In this document: positions 1 to 8,584 of the stretch, in pieces
How positions within the stretch are numbered: the stretch's first letter is position 1
Layout: every line of letters begins with the position of its first letter
NCBI RefSeq assembly: GCF_022819085.1
Contig: NZ_JALHAG010000009.1
Span: 1 to 64,000, forward strand
Origin: Planococcus ruber
Lineage (GTDB): Bacteria; Bacillota; Bacilli; Bacillales_A; Planococcaceae
Reading direction: 5' to 3'
DNA: 64,000 nt
Position numbers and translations under genes: made by a program
Notes under the pieces: model-generated
Databases searched by the model: none
The model's input: only the letters and a program-made list of their open reading frames with translations
Told to the model about the DNA's origin: nothing

Positions 1-141
1 GTATTGATTGCTCAATGCTGGCGCATCGCCGCCTCTAATGAGGCGCACGATTCGCTTTGATCTGGCTGAGCCTGATCAGTAATTTATTGACGTTTTGCTG
101 TTCAGTTTTCAAGGTTCATGTTCGCCGCACTCATTGGCGAC
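1..141 (-). other. rRNA operon leader (5' part, runs off left edge)
   Basis: Read on the minus strand, the region downstream of promoter P2 carries the stretch CCTTGAAAACTGAACA. This kind of sequence is typical of Bacillales rRNA operon leaders and spacers. Two hairpins are visible: GCCTC/GAGGC around 31-44 and GATC-GGC/GCC-GATC around 60-80. No mature 16S sequence is reached before the window ends, so the identity rests on the promoter pair and leader composition. Confidence 0.7.
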
Positions 142-147
142 TTTATT

Positions 148-176
148 AATATACCTTAGGTCCGACTTGTTGTCAA
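148..176 (-). promoter_or_regulatory. rrn promoter P2
   Basis: The minus strand shows TTGACA (171-176), a 17-nt spacer and TATATT (148-153). The A/T-rich stretch just upstream (181-197) fits an UP element. The near-consensus hexamers, optimal spacer and following rRNA-type leader support a strong leftward rRNA operon promoter. Confidence 0.85.
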
Positions 177-220
177 TACTATTTTAAAATATTTTTTCGG
201 TCGTCTTAAGGACATATATA

Positions 221-249
221 AATATAAACCGCCGAGCGCAGAAAATCAA
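221..249 (-). promoter_or_regulatory. rrn promoter P1
   Basis: A second minus-strand promoter has TTGATT (244-249), a 17-nt spacer and TATATT (221-226), 73 bp upstream of P2. Tandem P1/P2 promoters are usual for rRNA operons. The -35 box overlaps the stop codon of the EamA transporter gene (246-248). Confidence 0.7.
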
Positions 250-1148
250 CCCCTTTTTCTAAAAAAGAATGATTTTATTTTTCCGTAGTCTGCTACGAAT
301 AAGATTATGCCGCATAATACCACTGTTCCGCCTATAATTTGAGAAGAACTTAATAGCTCTCCAAGTATGAAATAAGCCAGTATAGCAGCTCCCACGGGCT
401 CAAAAAGAATCGCGATCGAGATGACGTTCGTACTCACCCACTTCAAAGACCAATTGAATAATGTGTGGCCAAGTAAGTTAGGAATAATCGCTAAAAGTAA
501 AAACCACATCCATTCGGAAGCAGGATACGGGCCAAAAGATTCGCCTTTTGCAATTATATAGAAGAACAATGTTATTGTACTAAAGCTATAAACAACAAAA
601 GTATAGGTGATGAGCGATAATCTTTGGCGTACATCCTGGCCAAATAGCAAGTAACCTGTGATAAGGGCACATGCAATCAACGCTAATATATCTCCATATA
701 AAGCGGAACCGCTAATTTTAAAATCTCCATAGCCAATTAATACACTGCCGAGTACAGCGATTGCTCCAGAAACGAGCGTTTTAACTGATAGCTTCTCTTT
801 AAAAAAGAAATAGGTTCCTGCGAATGCGAATAAAGGCTGTAAGGTAACAAGAACCGTTGAACTGGCAACAGAGGTGTAATTCAACGATTCAAACCATAGA
901 ATGAAATGGAATGCTAAGAAAATCCCAGCTATTGAAGTGAAGGCCCAATCTCTTTTGCTTAGCTTCTTGATTTCCTGGGTATATTTCATAAAGAACACCG
1001 GACTCATAAGTAGAACGGAGAAAAGCATCCGATAAAAAGCAGTGACTCCAGAATCAGCAGAAGTCATTTTTACAAAAATCGCTGACAGCGCGACAGAGAA
1101 TACGCCAATGATGATTGGGATCAAAGGATGAACAACTGGTTTTTCCAT
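246..1148 (-). CDS. EamA/DMT-family transporter
   Basis: This 300-residue integral membrane protein has about ten hydrophobic helices arranged as two repeats, the usual plan of the drug/metabolite transporter (EamA) superfamily. Family members export amino acids, metabolites or drugs; the substrate cannot be read from sequence. The first helix starts after a short MEKPVVHPL leader, and the C-terminus ends in a basic tail (FFFRKRG). The gene is transcribed towards the rRNA operon, and its stop codon lies inside the P1 -35 box of that operon. It is divergent from the mgtC-like gene, with about 100 bp between starts. Confidence 0.85.
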   Translation of the reverse strand: MEKPVVHPLIPIIIGVFSVALSAIFVKMTSADSGVTAFYRMLFSVLLMSPVFFMKYTQEIKKLSKRDWAFTSIAGIFLAFHFILWFESLNYTSVASSTVLVTLQPLFAFAGTYFFFKEKLSVKTLVSGAIAVLGSVLIGYGDFKISGSALYGDILALIACALITGYLLFGQDVRQRLSLITYTFVVYSFSTITLFFYIIAKGESFGPYPASEWMWFLLLAIIPNLLGHTLFNWSLKWVSTNVISIAILFEPVGAAILAYFILGELLSSSQIIGGTVVLCGIILFVADYGKIKSFFFRKRG

Positions 1149-1250
1149 AAAGACGCCTCTTCTCTCTATTGCTTATGCAAAGTTTCACACTTTAAATAGT
1201 GTGACATGTCCCCCTTTCTTTATCAACCATCATTTGAAAGGAGTGCTGAT

Positions 1251-1979
1251 ATGGATTTTTTCACCTTTCTTCCTCTCGCTTCCTTTGAAACTTTTATCAA
1301 ACTTTTGGTTGCCGCACTTTTAAGTTTAGTTATTGGGCTTGAACGAGAATTGAAAAGAAAACCTGTCGGCTTAAAGACGAGCATCGTCATCGCGACATTC
1401 AGCTGCTTATTGACCATCATATCAATTGAATCTGCTTATCTTGCAGAAGGAAGTGAATTTGCGAATGTTAATATCACGATGGATCCGCTGCGTTTAGCTG
1501 CACAGATTGTTTCCGGAATCGGTTTTCTTGGTGCCGGCGTTATTTTAAAACGCGGCAATGATTCCATCTCTGGTTTAACTACTGCTGCTATGATTTGGGG
1601 TGCTGGCGGCATCGGTATCGCCGTAGCAGCAGGTTTTTATGTAGAAGCTGCATTTTCAGTGCTGATTATCCTGATCGGAATCGAGGTTGTCCCTCCCCTT
1701 CTTTTCAAATTCGGGCCAAAGCGATTGCGGTTAATAGAAGCGAATATCAAGATTTTCATTTCAGACCCCTCCCATATTGAGGAGGCCATTAAAGAAATAA
1801 CGTCAGAAGGCGTTATTATAGAAGCTATGTCTTTGTTTCAACACAGAGAAGAAGATTTTCCTTGCCATGAAATTGCGATACGCGCTTCTTTTTTGCAAGA
1901 GACAGAAACTGTAGCTTTATATGAAAGGATTTTAAAAATAAAGCATGTTGAGAAAGCGGAAATTGAATTGATCAGCTGA
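1251..1979 (+). CDS. MgtC/SapB-family membrane protein
   Basis: The product has 242 residues. An N-terminal membrane domain of four to five helices (about 1-155) is followed by a soluble ACT-like tail. Family signatures are visible: GLERELKRKPVGLKT (29-43), SGIGFLGAGVI (88-98) and GLTTAAMIW (108-116). MgtC proteins are linked to Mg2+ homeostasis and modulation of the F-ATPase, but transport by them is not proven. The start was placed at the ATG at 1251 because AAAGGAG lies 7 nt upstream; an in-frame ATG at 1206 has no ribosome binding site. The CDF gene follows after 12 bp, so the two are probably co-transcribed as a divalent-cation pair. Confidence 0.85.
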   Translation: MDFFTFLPLASFETFIKLLVAALLSLVIGLERELKRKPVGLKTSIVIATFSCLLTIISIESAYLAEGSEFANVNITMDPLRLAAQIVSGIGFLGAGVILKRGNDSISGLTTAAMIWGAGGIGIAVAAGFYVEAAFSVLIILIGIEVVPPLLFKFGPKRLRLIEANIKIFISDPSHIEEAIKEITSEGVIIEAMSLFQHREEDFPCHEIAIRASFLQETETVALYERILKIKHVEKAEIELIS

Positions 1980-1991
1980 GGAGGAATTGGG

Positions 1992-2993
1992 ATGGGTGAA
2001 TTTTTTACATTATTAAAAGGCGGGAATAAACCATCATTGCTGGCTGCAGTGATGAACACAGTAATCGCAATCATGAAAGGAATTGCATTTTTCTTTACAG
2101 GAAACGTTGCCATGTTTGCTGAAACGATGCATTCCATTGGAGACGCCGCAAACCAATATTTTGTTTTCATCGGGTCTGCTTTATCTAAAAAGGCGCCGAC
2201 CAAAAGATTTCCGAATGGGTTTGGCAGGCTTCTAAACCTTGTGCTGTTAGGAGCAGTCTTGGTAGTTGGCATCATGGCTTACGAAACAATTGTAGAAGGT
2301 TGGCATCAGCTGACTCATCCAGTTGAAGCAGAAGGTTTTATCATTAGTGTTGTGGTCTTATCGATAGCCGTTATTCTTGAATTTGCTGTTCTTTATAAAG
2401 CCGGCAAAGAAGTGTTGCATGAAGCTGGAGTGAAAGGCGGCATCATGGCCCCTGTCACGACAAGCTTTGGCCATTTAAACCGTGCAAAGCCTGCTACTAA
2501 ACTTGTATTTATGGAAGATTTGGTCGCAACAAGTGGTGGCGTACTTGCATTGATCGCTGTCCTAATTGCACATTTTACCGGCTTCCTTGCAATTGAAGGG
2601 GCTGCTTCCATCGCAATCGGCCTCATGATGTTTTATGTAGTCATGAAGGTGTTCCTCGAAAATGCCCGCGGTGCGATTGGCGAAACGGATGAGCAAATGG
2701 TCAACCACATTGCCCATGTTCTGTTAGACCACTCAGGGGTGCGGGATATTAAAGAACTTGAAGTGGTAAAAGAAGGCGAGTTTCTGCATGTTGAGACAAA
2801 AATTGAAATCGATCCTGAATTGTCCATTAAAGAAGCAGATGAATTGCAGGATTTGTTAGCACAGCTTATTTTAAGCCAGCCAAGCGTCGATGATGTCCTT
2901 GTAACATTTGATGCAGACGATGGCGAAACACATTGGAAACATTTAAGCACACGCCCTGAATCCCTGCCACCTCTTAGAGAACCGAAAGCATAG
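1992..2993 (+). CDS. Cation diffusion facilitator (CDF) transporter
   Basis: This 333-residue protein has about six membrane helices and a C-terminal cytoplasmic domain (about 230-315). The metal-site pattern HSIGD (H47, D51) occurs in helix 2, and MEDLVAT (D176) in helix 5, as expected for CDF proteins. Members export Zn2+, Mn2+, Fe2+ or Co2+ in exchange for protons; the metal is not predictable here. The start has AGGAGG 7 nt upstream. The gene follows the mgtC-like gene with 12 bp between them and ends at a bidirectional terminator. Confidence 0.88.
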   Translation: MGEFFTLLKGGNKPSLLAAVMNTVIAIMKGIAFFFTGNVAMFAETMHSIGDAANQYFVFIGSALSKKAPTKRFPNGFGRLLNLVLLGAVLVVGIMAYETIVEGWHQLTHPVEAEGFIISVVVLSIAVILEFAVLYKAGKEVLHEAGVKGGIMAPVTTSFGHLNRAKPATKLVFMEDLVATSGGVLALIAVLIAHFTGFLAIEGAASIAIGLMMFYVVMKVFLENARGAIGETDEQMVNHIAHVLLDHSGVRDIKELEVVKEGEFLHVETKIEIDPELSIKEADELQDLLAQLILSQPSVDDVLVTFDADDGETHWKHLSTRPESLPPLREPKA

Positions 2994-3025
2994 AAAAAGA
3001 CCAGGCTCATTGCCTGGTCTTTTTT
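2994..3025. terminator. Bidirectional terminator
   Basis: The stem GACCAGGC/GCCTGGTC (2999-3006 with 3012-3019) has a 5-nt loop, a T-run to the right and an A-run to the left. It can end both the CDF transcript and the converging alcohol dehydrogenase transcript. Confidence 0.9.
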
Positions 3026-3029
3026 ATGA

Positions 3030-4193
3030 TTAGAGCGAAGCTTGAAGAATTTGTTTTACATCTTCTCCATTTAATTTAGCAAAATTGCCGAATTCACCAT
3101 AGACCATCGCTTTTTCAGCCATTAAATCGATTTTTGAATCGTCTATGCCATAATAATCCAATTTCGTCGGCGCTCCTAATGAAGTCCAGAATTCCTGTAA
3201 ACGGTCGATTCCTTCAAAAGCAATCGCTTCTTCCGTTTTTCCTTCCGGCTCTACGTCAAATACACGAACTGCCAATTGGGCAAATTTGCTTGGATTTTCT
3301 TTTGCATTGTGGCGCATCCATTGTGGGAACAGAATGGCCAGCCCGCCAGCATGCGGAATGTCATAAACTGCTGATACCGCATGTTCGATATTATGCGTGC
3401 CCCAGTCTCCGCGATAGCCCATTTCCAGGAATTTGTTCAAAGCAATCGTACCTGCGAACATAATGGTTTCACGGTGTTCGTAGCTTTGAAGGTCTTCCAT
3501 CAACTTGGGCGCCGTTTCAATTACCGCTTTTAATACTCCTTCACACATCCGGTCTTGAACCGGAGTATGGCTTGCATTATTGAAATACTGCTCGAAAATA
3601 TGGGACATCATGTCGACAATTCCATATACCGTATGGTTTTCCGGTACCGACATCGTATAAGTAGGGTCCAGAATTGAAAATTTAGGGAATGAAAACGGGC
3701 TTCCCCAACCGTATTTCTCTTGCGTTTCTTCATTCGTAATAACAGATCCAGCGTTCATTTCAGAACCGGTTGCTGCAATGGTTAATACTGTACCGAAAGG
3801 CAAAGCGCCTTGGGGCTGGGCTTTACGGGAGACGAAGTCCCACGCATCCCCATCATATGTAGCACCACATGCGATTAACTTCGTACAATCAATGACTGAA
3901 CCGCCACCGACTGCCAATAAAACATCGATGTTCTCTTTTTTGCAGATTTCAATGCCTTTTTGAGCGGTTGTAATCCGCGGGTTCGGCTCTACTCCACCTA
4001 ATTCGAAGATTTCAAGGCCTGCTTGGTTTAAGGTATCCATTACTTCATCATAGAGGCCATTCTTCTTGATGCTGCCGCCACCATAGACTACTAAAACTTT
4101 TTTGCCATAATTCGGCAATTCTGTTTGGAGTGATTCGAGTTGGCCTTTGCCGAAGATCAATTTCACTGGGTTATAAAAAGAAAATGAATTCAT
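3030..4193 (-). CDS. yugJ: Iron-containing alcohol dehydrogenase (YugJ-like)
   Basis: This 387-residue enzyme belongs to the NAD(P)H-dependent, iron-activated butanol/alcohol dehydrogenase group. The nucleotide-binding GGGS motif is at 97-100. Metal ligands are recognisable as D194, H198 (DMMSH), H267 and H281 (HNIEH...YDIPHAGG). The length equals that of typical YugJ/BdhA proteins. It probably interconverts aldehydes and primary alcohols in the cytoplasm. The start is preceded by AAAAGGAGG. It lies alone, converging on the CDF gene and separated from the glutamate dehydrogenase gene by a terminator. Confidence 0.9.
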   Translation of the reverse strand: MNSFSFYNPVKLIFGKGQLESLQTELPNYGKKVLVVYGGGSIKKNGLYDEVMDTLNQAGLEIFELGGVEPNPRITTAQKGIEICKKENIDVLLAVGGGSVIDCTKLIACGATYDGDAWDFVSRKAQPQGALPFGTVLTIAATGSEMNAGSVITNEETQEKYGWGSPFSFPKFSILDPTYTMSVPENHTVYGIVDMMSHIFEQYFNNASHTPVQDRMCEGVLKAVIETAPKLMEDLQSYEHRETIMFAGTIALNKFLEMGYRGDWGTHNIEHAVSAVYDIPHAGGLAILFPQWMRHNAKENPSKFAQLAVRVFDVEPEGKTEEAIAFEGIDRLQEFWTSLGAPTKLDYYGIDDSKIDLMAEKAMVYGEFGNFAKLNGEDVKQILQASL

Positions 4194-4260
4194 TGTTTTA
4201 ACCTCCTTTTCCTTTACTATTATGTCGATAGCCTAAGGAAAACGCAAAAATTATGCACTA

Positions 4261-4299
4261 AAAAAAGCCGCCCCTTAATTCAAGGGGCGGCCATTTTTT
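4261..4299 (-). terminator. Terminator of glutamate dehydrogenase gene
   Basis: A perfect 10-bp stem (GCCGCCCCTT/AAGGGGCGGC) with a 5-nt loop is followed, on the minus strand, by six U. It sits directly after the glutamate dehydrogenase stop codon. Confidence 0.92.
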
Positions 4300-4300
4300 C

Positions 4301-5545
4301 TTATACCCAACCACGGAAGCGTGCAGCTTCTGCAGTTCTGCGGGCACCTACCATATAAGCGGCAAGTCGCATGTCGATATTGCGCGTAGTTGCAACGTTA
4401 TAAACGTTTTCAAATGCATCGACCAGCTTTTTGTTCAGTTTTTCGTCTACTTCTTCCTGTGTCCAGTAATAACCTTGGTTATTCTGTACCCATTCGAAGT
4501 AAGAAACTGTAACGCCTCCGGCACTTGCCAATACATCCGGAACAAGGAGAATCCCTCTATCTGTGAGGATCTTCGTCGCTTCTGCCGTCGTTGGACCGTT
4601 AGCTGCTTCTACGACAATCGAAGCTTTGATGTTCGGTGCGTTTTCAGCGGTAATCTGATTCGAAATCGCAGCAGGAACGATGATATCGCAATCCAGTTCA
4701 AACAATTCCTTATTTGAAATCGTATTATCGAATAGCGTAGTCACAGTGCCAAAGCTATCACGGCGATCTAGCAGGTAATCGATATCCAATCCGTCCGGAT
4801 CATGCAATGCACCGTACGCATCCGAAATGCCGACTACTTTTGCGCCTGCATCGTGAAGGAATTTCGCAAGGAAGCTTCCTGCATTGCCGAATCCTTGGAT
4901 CACGACACGTGCGCCTTTCATATCCAAACCGCGTTTTTTAGCAGCTTCATTAATAACAATGGTTACCCCTTGAGCAGTCGCTTTATCCCGGCCTTGAGAA
5001 CCGCCTAGGACAATCGGTTTACCGGTAATGAAACCAGGTGAATTGAATTCATCGATTTTGCTGTACTCGTCAAACATCCAAGCCATGATTTGAGAGTTTG
5101 TAAATACATCCGGCGCTGGAATGTCTTTGTTCGGTCCAACAATTTGGCTGATCGCTCTTACATAGCCACGGCTCAATTTCTCGATTTCATGCATGGACAT
5201 TTCACGTGGATCACAGATGATGCCGCCTTTACCGCCACCATAAGGCAGATCGACAATGCCGCATTTAAGCGTCATCCACATCGACAATGCCATAACTTCT
5301 TCACGGTTTACTTCCGGGTGGAAACGCACTCCGCCTTTTGTCGGCCCTACTGCATCGTTATGCTGTGCACGGAATCCGGTGAATACTTTTACAATTCCAT
5401 CGTCCATTCGAACCGGAATGCGCACTTCCATAATCCGCATTGGTTCCTTAAGAAGTTCATACATCGATTCTTCGTATCCAAGTTTATCCAATGCAGTTTT
5501 GATCACGTTCTGCGTTGACGTCAACAAGTTCAGGTTTTCAGCCAT
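4301..5545 (-). CDS. rocG: NAD-specific glutamate dehydrogenase (RocG/GudB type)
   Basis: This 414-residue Glu/Leu/Phe/Val dehydrogenase catalyses oxidative deamination of glutamate to 2-oxoglutarate and ammonia. PYGGGKGG (101-108) contains the catalytic lysine K106, and the Rossmann motif GFGNAG is at 218-223. The start was set at the ATG at 5545 (MAENLNLL), since the in-frame extension upstream lacks a ribosome binding site and does not look like the family. The gene follows rocD and rocA on the same strand, so it completes the route ornithine to glutamate semialdehyde to glutamate to 2-oxoglutarate. RocG and GudB are close paralogues and cannot be told apart with certainty here. Confidence 0.92.
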   Translation of the reverse strand: MAENLNLLTSTQNVIKTALDKLGYEESMYELLKEPMRIMEVRIPVRMDDGIVKVFTGFRAQHNDAVGPTKGGVRFHPEVNREEVMALSMWMTLKCGIVDLPYGGGKGGIICDPREMSMHEIEKLSRGYVRAISQIVGPNKDIPAPDVFTNSQIMAWMFDEYSKIDEFNSPGFITGKPIVLGGSQGRDKATAQGVTIVINEAAKKRGLDMKGARVVIQGFGNAGSFLAKFLHDAGAKVVGISDAYGALHDPDGLDIDYLLDRRDSFGTVTTLFDNTISNKELFELDCDIIVPAAISNQITAENAPNIKASIVVEAANGPTTAEATKILTDRGILLVPDVLASAGGVTVSYFEWVQNNQGYYWTQEEVDEKLNKKLVDAFENVYNVATTRNIDMRLAAYMVGARRTAEAARFRGWV

Positions 5546-5628
5546 TGTTTTAATTCGCCTCTTTATATTTATAGTAATTACTCCGCCACTAGTGTAACAT
5601 AATTGACTTTGCATTTGCTAGGTTGATA

Positions 5629-6822
5629 TTATTTTGCGAATACTTTTTGGATGCGCTCAATCGCCCAGTCCAAGTCCTCTTTCGCAATAATCAAAGGCGG
5701 CGCAAAACGGATCACCGTATCATGCGTTTCTTTGCATAATAAACCAAGCTCTTTTAGCTGCTCGCAATAAGGGCGAGCTTCTTCCGTCAACTCCATGCCG
5801 ATGAACAATCCGCGTCCGCGCACTTCTTTAATAGAAGGATGTTCGATTTCGCGAAGTCTTTCCATGAAGTATTCTCCAAGTTCCTGAGAACGCTGTGCCA
5901 GGTTCTCTTCTTGCAGCACTTCCATCGAAGCAATCGAAACCGCACATGCAAGCGGGTTGCCGCCAAATGTCGAGCCGTGCGAACCCGGGTTGAAGACTCC
6001 CAGAATATCGCTGTCAGCGACAACGCATGAAATCGGGAATACTCCGCCGCCAAGCGCTTTACCGAGTATGTACATATCCGGATTTACGTCCTCCCATTCG
6101 CATGCAAACATTTTGCCCGTACGCGCGAGCCCGCATTGAATTTCATCTGCAATGAATAGGACGTTGTTTTCACGGCAAAGTTCTCTTGCTGCTTTCAAAA
6201 AGCCTTCTTCCGGCATAATGATTCCCGCTTCGCCTTGGATCGGTTCGATCAGGAATGCAGCCGTATTCGGCGTGATGGCATTTTTCAAGGCTTCAAGGTC
6301 TCCAAAAGGAATCAAATTGATCCCTGGAAGCATCGGACCGAACCCTCTGCGATATTCAGGATCAGAAGATAATGATACCGCTGTCATTGTACGGCCATGG
6401 AAGTTTCCGTTGCACGCAATAATCTCCGCTTTTCCATCTTCGACGCCTTTCACATCATAAGCCCAGCGACGCGCTGCTTTAAAGGCTGTTTCAACAGCTT
6501 CTGCCCCGGTATTCATTGGCAATGCCATTTCTTTTCCAGAAATTTTGCAGATCATTTCATACCAAGGAGCTAGCATATCGTTATGGAATGCACGTGAAGT
6601 TAATGTGACGCGATCCGCCTGGTCTTTTAGTGCCTGAATGATTTTCGGATGGCGATGCCCCTGGTTTACTGCAGAGTAAGCTGAAAGCATATCCATGAAT
6701 TTATTGCCTTCCGGGTCTTTTACCCATACGCCTTCCGCTTCTGTGATAACGATTGGCAGCGGGTGATAGTTGTTGGCCCCGTATTTTTCGGTTGTTTCGA
6801 TGATTGTTTGCGTCTTAGTCAT
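5629..6822 (-). CDS. rocD: Ornithine-oxo-acid aminotransferase
   Basis: This 397-residue class III PLP aminotransferase converts ornithine and 2-oxoglutarate into glutamate 5-semialdehyde and glutamate. The PLP-binding lysine K255 sits in [12 protein letters not shown], and D226 in ADEIQ contacts the cofactor ring nitrogen. [16 protein letters not shown] (103-118) is the phosphate-binding region. A GGAGG site precedes the ATG. The semialdehyde cyclises to pyrroline-5-carboxylate, which the neighbouring RocA oxidises. A terminator upstream separates rocD from rocA, so rocD may have its own promoter or depend on readthrough. Confidence 0.95.
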   Translation of the reverse strand: MTKTQTIIETTEKYGANNYHPLPIVITEAEGVWVKDPEGNKFMDMLSAYSAVNQGHRHPKIIQALKDQADRVTLTSRAFHNDMLAPWYEMICKISGKEMALPMNTGAEAVETAFKAARRWAYDVKGVEDGKAEIIACNGNFHGRTMTAVSLSSDPEYRRGFGPMLPGINLIPFGDLEALKNAITPNTAAFLIEPIQGEAGIIMPEEGFLKAARELCRENNVLFIADEIQCGLARTGKMFACEWEDVNPDMYILGKALGGGVFPISCVVADSDILGVFNPGSHGSTFGGNPLACAVSIASMEVLQEENLAQRSQELGEYFMERLREIEHPSIKEVRGRGLFIGMELTEEARPYCEQLKELGLLCKETHDTVIRFAPPLIIAKEDLDWAIERIQKVFAK

Positions 6823-6842
6823 GTCAATTCCTCCTTATTTTT

Positions 6843-6870
6843 AAAAAAGGCAGACAACCTGTCTGCCTTT
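6843..6870 (-). terminator. Terminator after rocA
   Basis: The 10-bp stem AAGGCAGACA/TGTCTGCCTT with a 3-nt loop ends in a U-run on the minus strand. It lies between rocA and rocD. Confidence 0.85.
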
Positions 6871-6900
6871 TAATGAATAATTATAACATCAACGGAATGA

Positions 6901-8445
6901 TTATAACATTTCAGATGTAGTTTTTGCTTGCATATGAAGTGTTAGGTAATCTGGTCCGCCTGCTTTGGAATCTGTCCCTGACATATTGAATCCGCCAAAC
7001 GGCTGGTAGCCGACGATTGCGCCTGTGCAGCCGCGGTTAAAGTAAAGGTTTCCGACATGGAACTCTTCACGAGCTTGCTCCAGGTGTTCACGGTTGTTCG
7101 TGATAACGGCTCCAGTCAAGCCGTATTCCGTATTGTTGGCAATTTCAAGTGCATGGTCGAAATCTTTCGCTTTTGAAATTCCGATGACTGGCCCGAAAAT
7201 TTCTTCTTGCATGATGCGTGAGTTCGGATCCAAATCTGCAAAGACGGTTGGGTTTACGAAGTAGCCAGTTGAATCATCGCCTGTTCCGCCAGCTACTAAA
7301 CGGCCTTCTTCTTTGCCGATTTCGATGTACTCAGTGATTTTCTTGAATGCCGCAGCATCGATTACCGGTCCCATGAAGTTCGACTGTTCCACTGGGTTGC
7401 CGATTGTTAGCTCTTTCGTCAATTCGATCACGCGCTCAAGCACGGTATCGTACACATCTTCGACGATAACTGCACGTGAAGCTGCTGAACATTTTTGTCC
7501 ACTGAAACCGAATGCTGATTTCACAATCGTTTGAGCAGCCAGTTCAAGATCGGCTTCTTTATCAACGACCATTGTGTCTTTACCGCCCATTTCAGCGATT
7601 AAACGTTTGATCCAAATTTGCCCTTCATTCACTTTTGCAGAACGTTCGGCAATGCGAAGTCCGACTGCACGTGATCCTGTGAATGAAATAAAGCGAGTTT
7701 TCGGATGGTCAACCAAGTAATCCCCAACTTCTCCGCCTGGTCCTGGGATGTAGTTGACGACACCTGCAGGCATGCCCGCTTCTTCAAGAACTTCGATGAA
7801 CTTATAAGCTACGATCGGAGTTGTTGAAGCAGGTTTTAATAGAACCGTATTTCCTGTCACCATTGCTGCAACCGTAGTTCCTGCCATGATCGCAAATGCA
7901 AAGTTCCATGGGGAAATGACAACGCCGACGCCTAGTGGAATATAGTCATAGCGGTTGTATTCACCCGGACGGCTTTCTACTGGCATGCCGTCTTTTAGGC
8001 GAAGCATCTGGCGGCCATAATATTCCAGGAAGTCAATTGCTTCCGCTGTGTCCGCATCCGCTTCGTTCCACGGTTTGCCCGCTTCTTTTGTAAGAAGTGC
8101 AGAGAATTCGTGTTTGCGGCGGCGAATGATCGCTGCTGCTTTGAACAATACGTCTGCGCGCACTTCAGGTTTTACTTTTTTCCATGATTTAAAAGCTTCA
8201 AGAGCACTTTGCATCGCTTTTTCAGCTAATTCTTTATTCGATTTAGAAACACGGCCAATGATTTCTTCTTTATCTGCCGGGTTGAAGGAAACGATTTTAT
8301 CTTCAGTCGTTACACGTTCGCCGCCGATGATTAATGGATAGTCTTGGCCAAGATAAGCTTCAACTGTTTTTAACCCTTCGAGGTACGCGTTGCGGTTTTC
8401 TTCTTGTGAAAAATCAGTAAATGGTTCGTGTTTATAGGGAATCAT
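6901..8445 (-). CDS. rocA: 1-pyrroline-5-carboxylate dehydrogenase
   Basis: The 514-residue aldehyde dehydrogenase oxidises glutamate semialdehyde/P5C to glutamate with NAD+. The catalytic cysteine is C319 in SGQKCSAAS and the general base is E285 in EMGGKD. The length matches known RocA proteins. The start was placed at the ATG at 8445 (MIPYKHEPF), which has AAGGAGGA just upstream; a 15-residue in-frame extension has no such site. Upstream lies a 139-bp divergent region shared with the RocR-like regulator, containing two palindromes that are candidate regulator sites. Confidence 0.95.
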   Translation of the reverse strand: MIPYKHEPFTDFSQEENRNAYLEGLKTVEAYLGQDYPLIIGGERVTTEDKIVSFNPADKEEIIGRVSKSNKELAEKAMQSALEAFKSWKKVKPEVRADVLFKAAAIIRRRKHEFSALLTKEAGKPWNEADADTAEAIDFLEYYGRQMLRLKDGMPVESRPGEYNRYDYIPLGVGVVISPWNFAFAIMAGTTVAAMVTGNTVLLKPASTTPIVAYKFIEVLEEAGMPAGVVNYIPGPGGEVGDYLVDHPKTRFISFTGSRAVGLRIAERSAKVNEGQIWIKRLIAEMGGKDTMVVDKEADLELAAQTIVKSAFGFSGQKCSAASRAVIVEDVYDTVLERVIELTKELTIGNPVEQSNFMGPVIDAAAFKKITEYIEIGKEEGRLVAGGTGDDSTGYFVNPTVFADLDPNSRIMQEEIFGPVIGISKAKDFDHALEIANNTEYGLTGAVITNNREHLEQAREEFHVGNLYFNRGCTGAIVGYQPFGGFNMSGTDSKAGGPDYLTLHMQAKTTSEML

Positions 8446-8473
8446 GTGAATCCTCCTTGAAATTTGTTTAAGC

Positions 8474-8488
8474 GCAAAAAAAATTTGC
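8474..8488. promoter_or_regulatory. Palindrome A in rocA/rocR-like intergenic region
   Basis: The inverted repeat GCAAA-N5-TTTGC lies 29 bp upstream of the rocA start. It shares the TGCAA/TTGCA half-site with palindrome B, 44 bp away centre to centre. Binding by the divergent regulator is inference. Confidence 0.45.
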
Positions 8489-8515
8489 ACTTACAAACAG
8501 TTTATACTTATAATA

Positions 8516-8534
8516 ATGCAAAAGATAATTGCAT
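8516..8534. promoter_or_regulatory. Palindrome B in rocA/rocR-like intergenic region
   Basis: ATGCAA-N7-TTGCAT is a perfect 6-bp inverted repeat between the divergent rocA and regulator genes. Its position and dyad symmetry fit an activator or repressor site for the linked Fis-type regulator. Confidence 0.5.
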
Positions 8535-8584
8535 TTTTCAAGTATTTTATCGGATAACGTCAAAATAATTTTGGAGTGAAGAAC

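Noticed and set aside
8446-8584. Sigma-54 (-12/-24) promoter upstream of rocA
   Set aside because: I looked for GG-N10-GC on the rocA strand and found none. GTGCAAATTTTTTTTGCGC looks similar at first but lacks the GG element.
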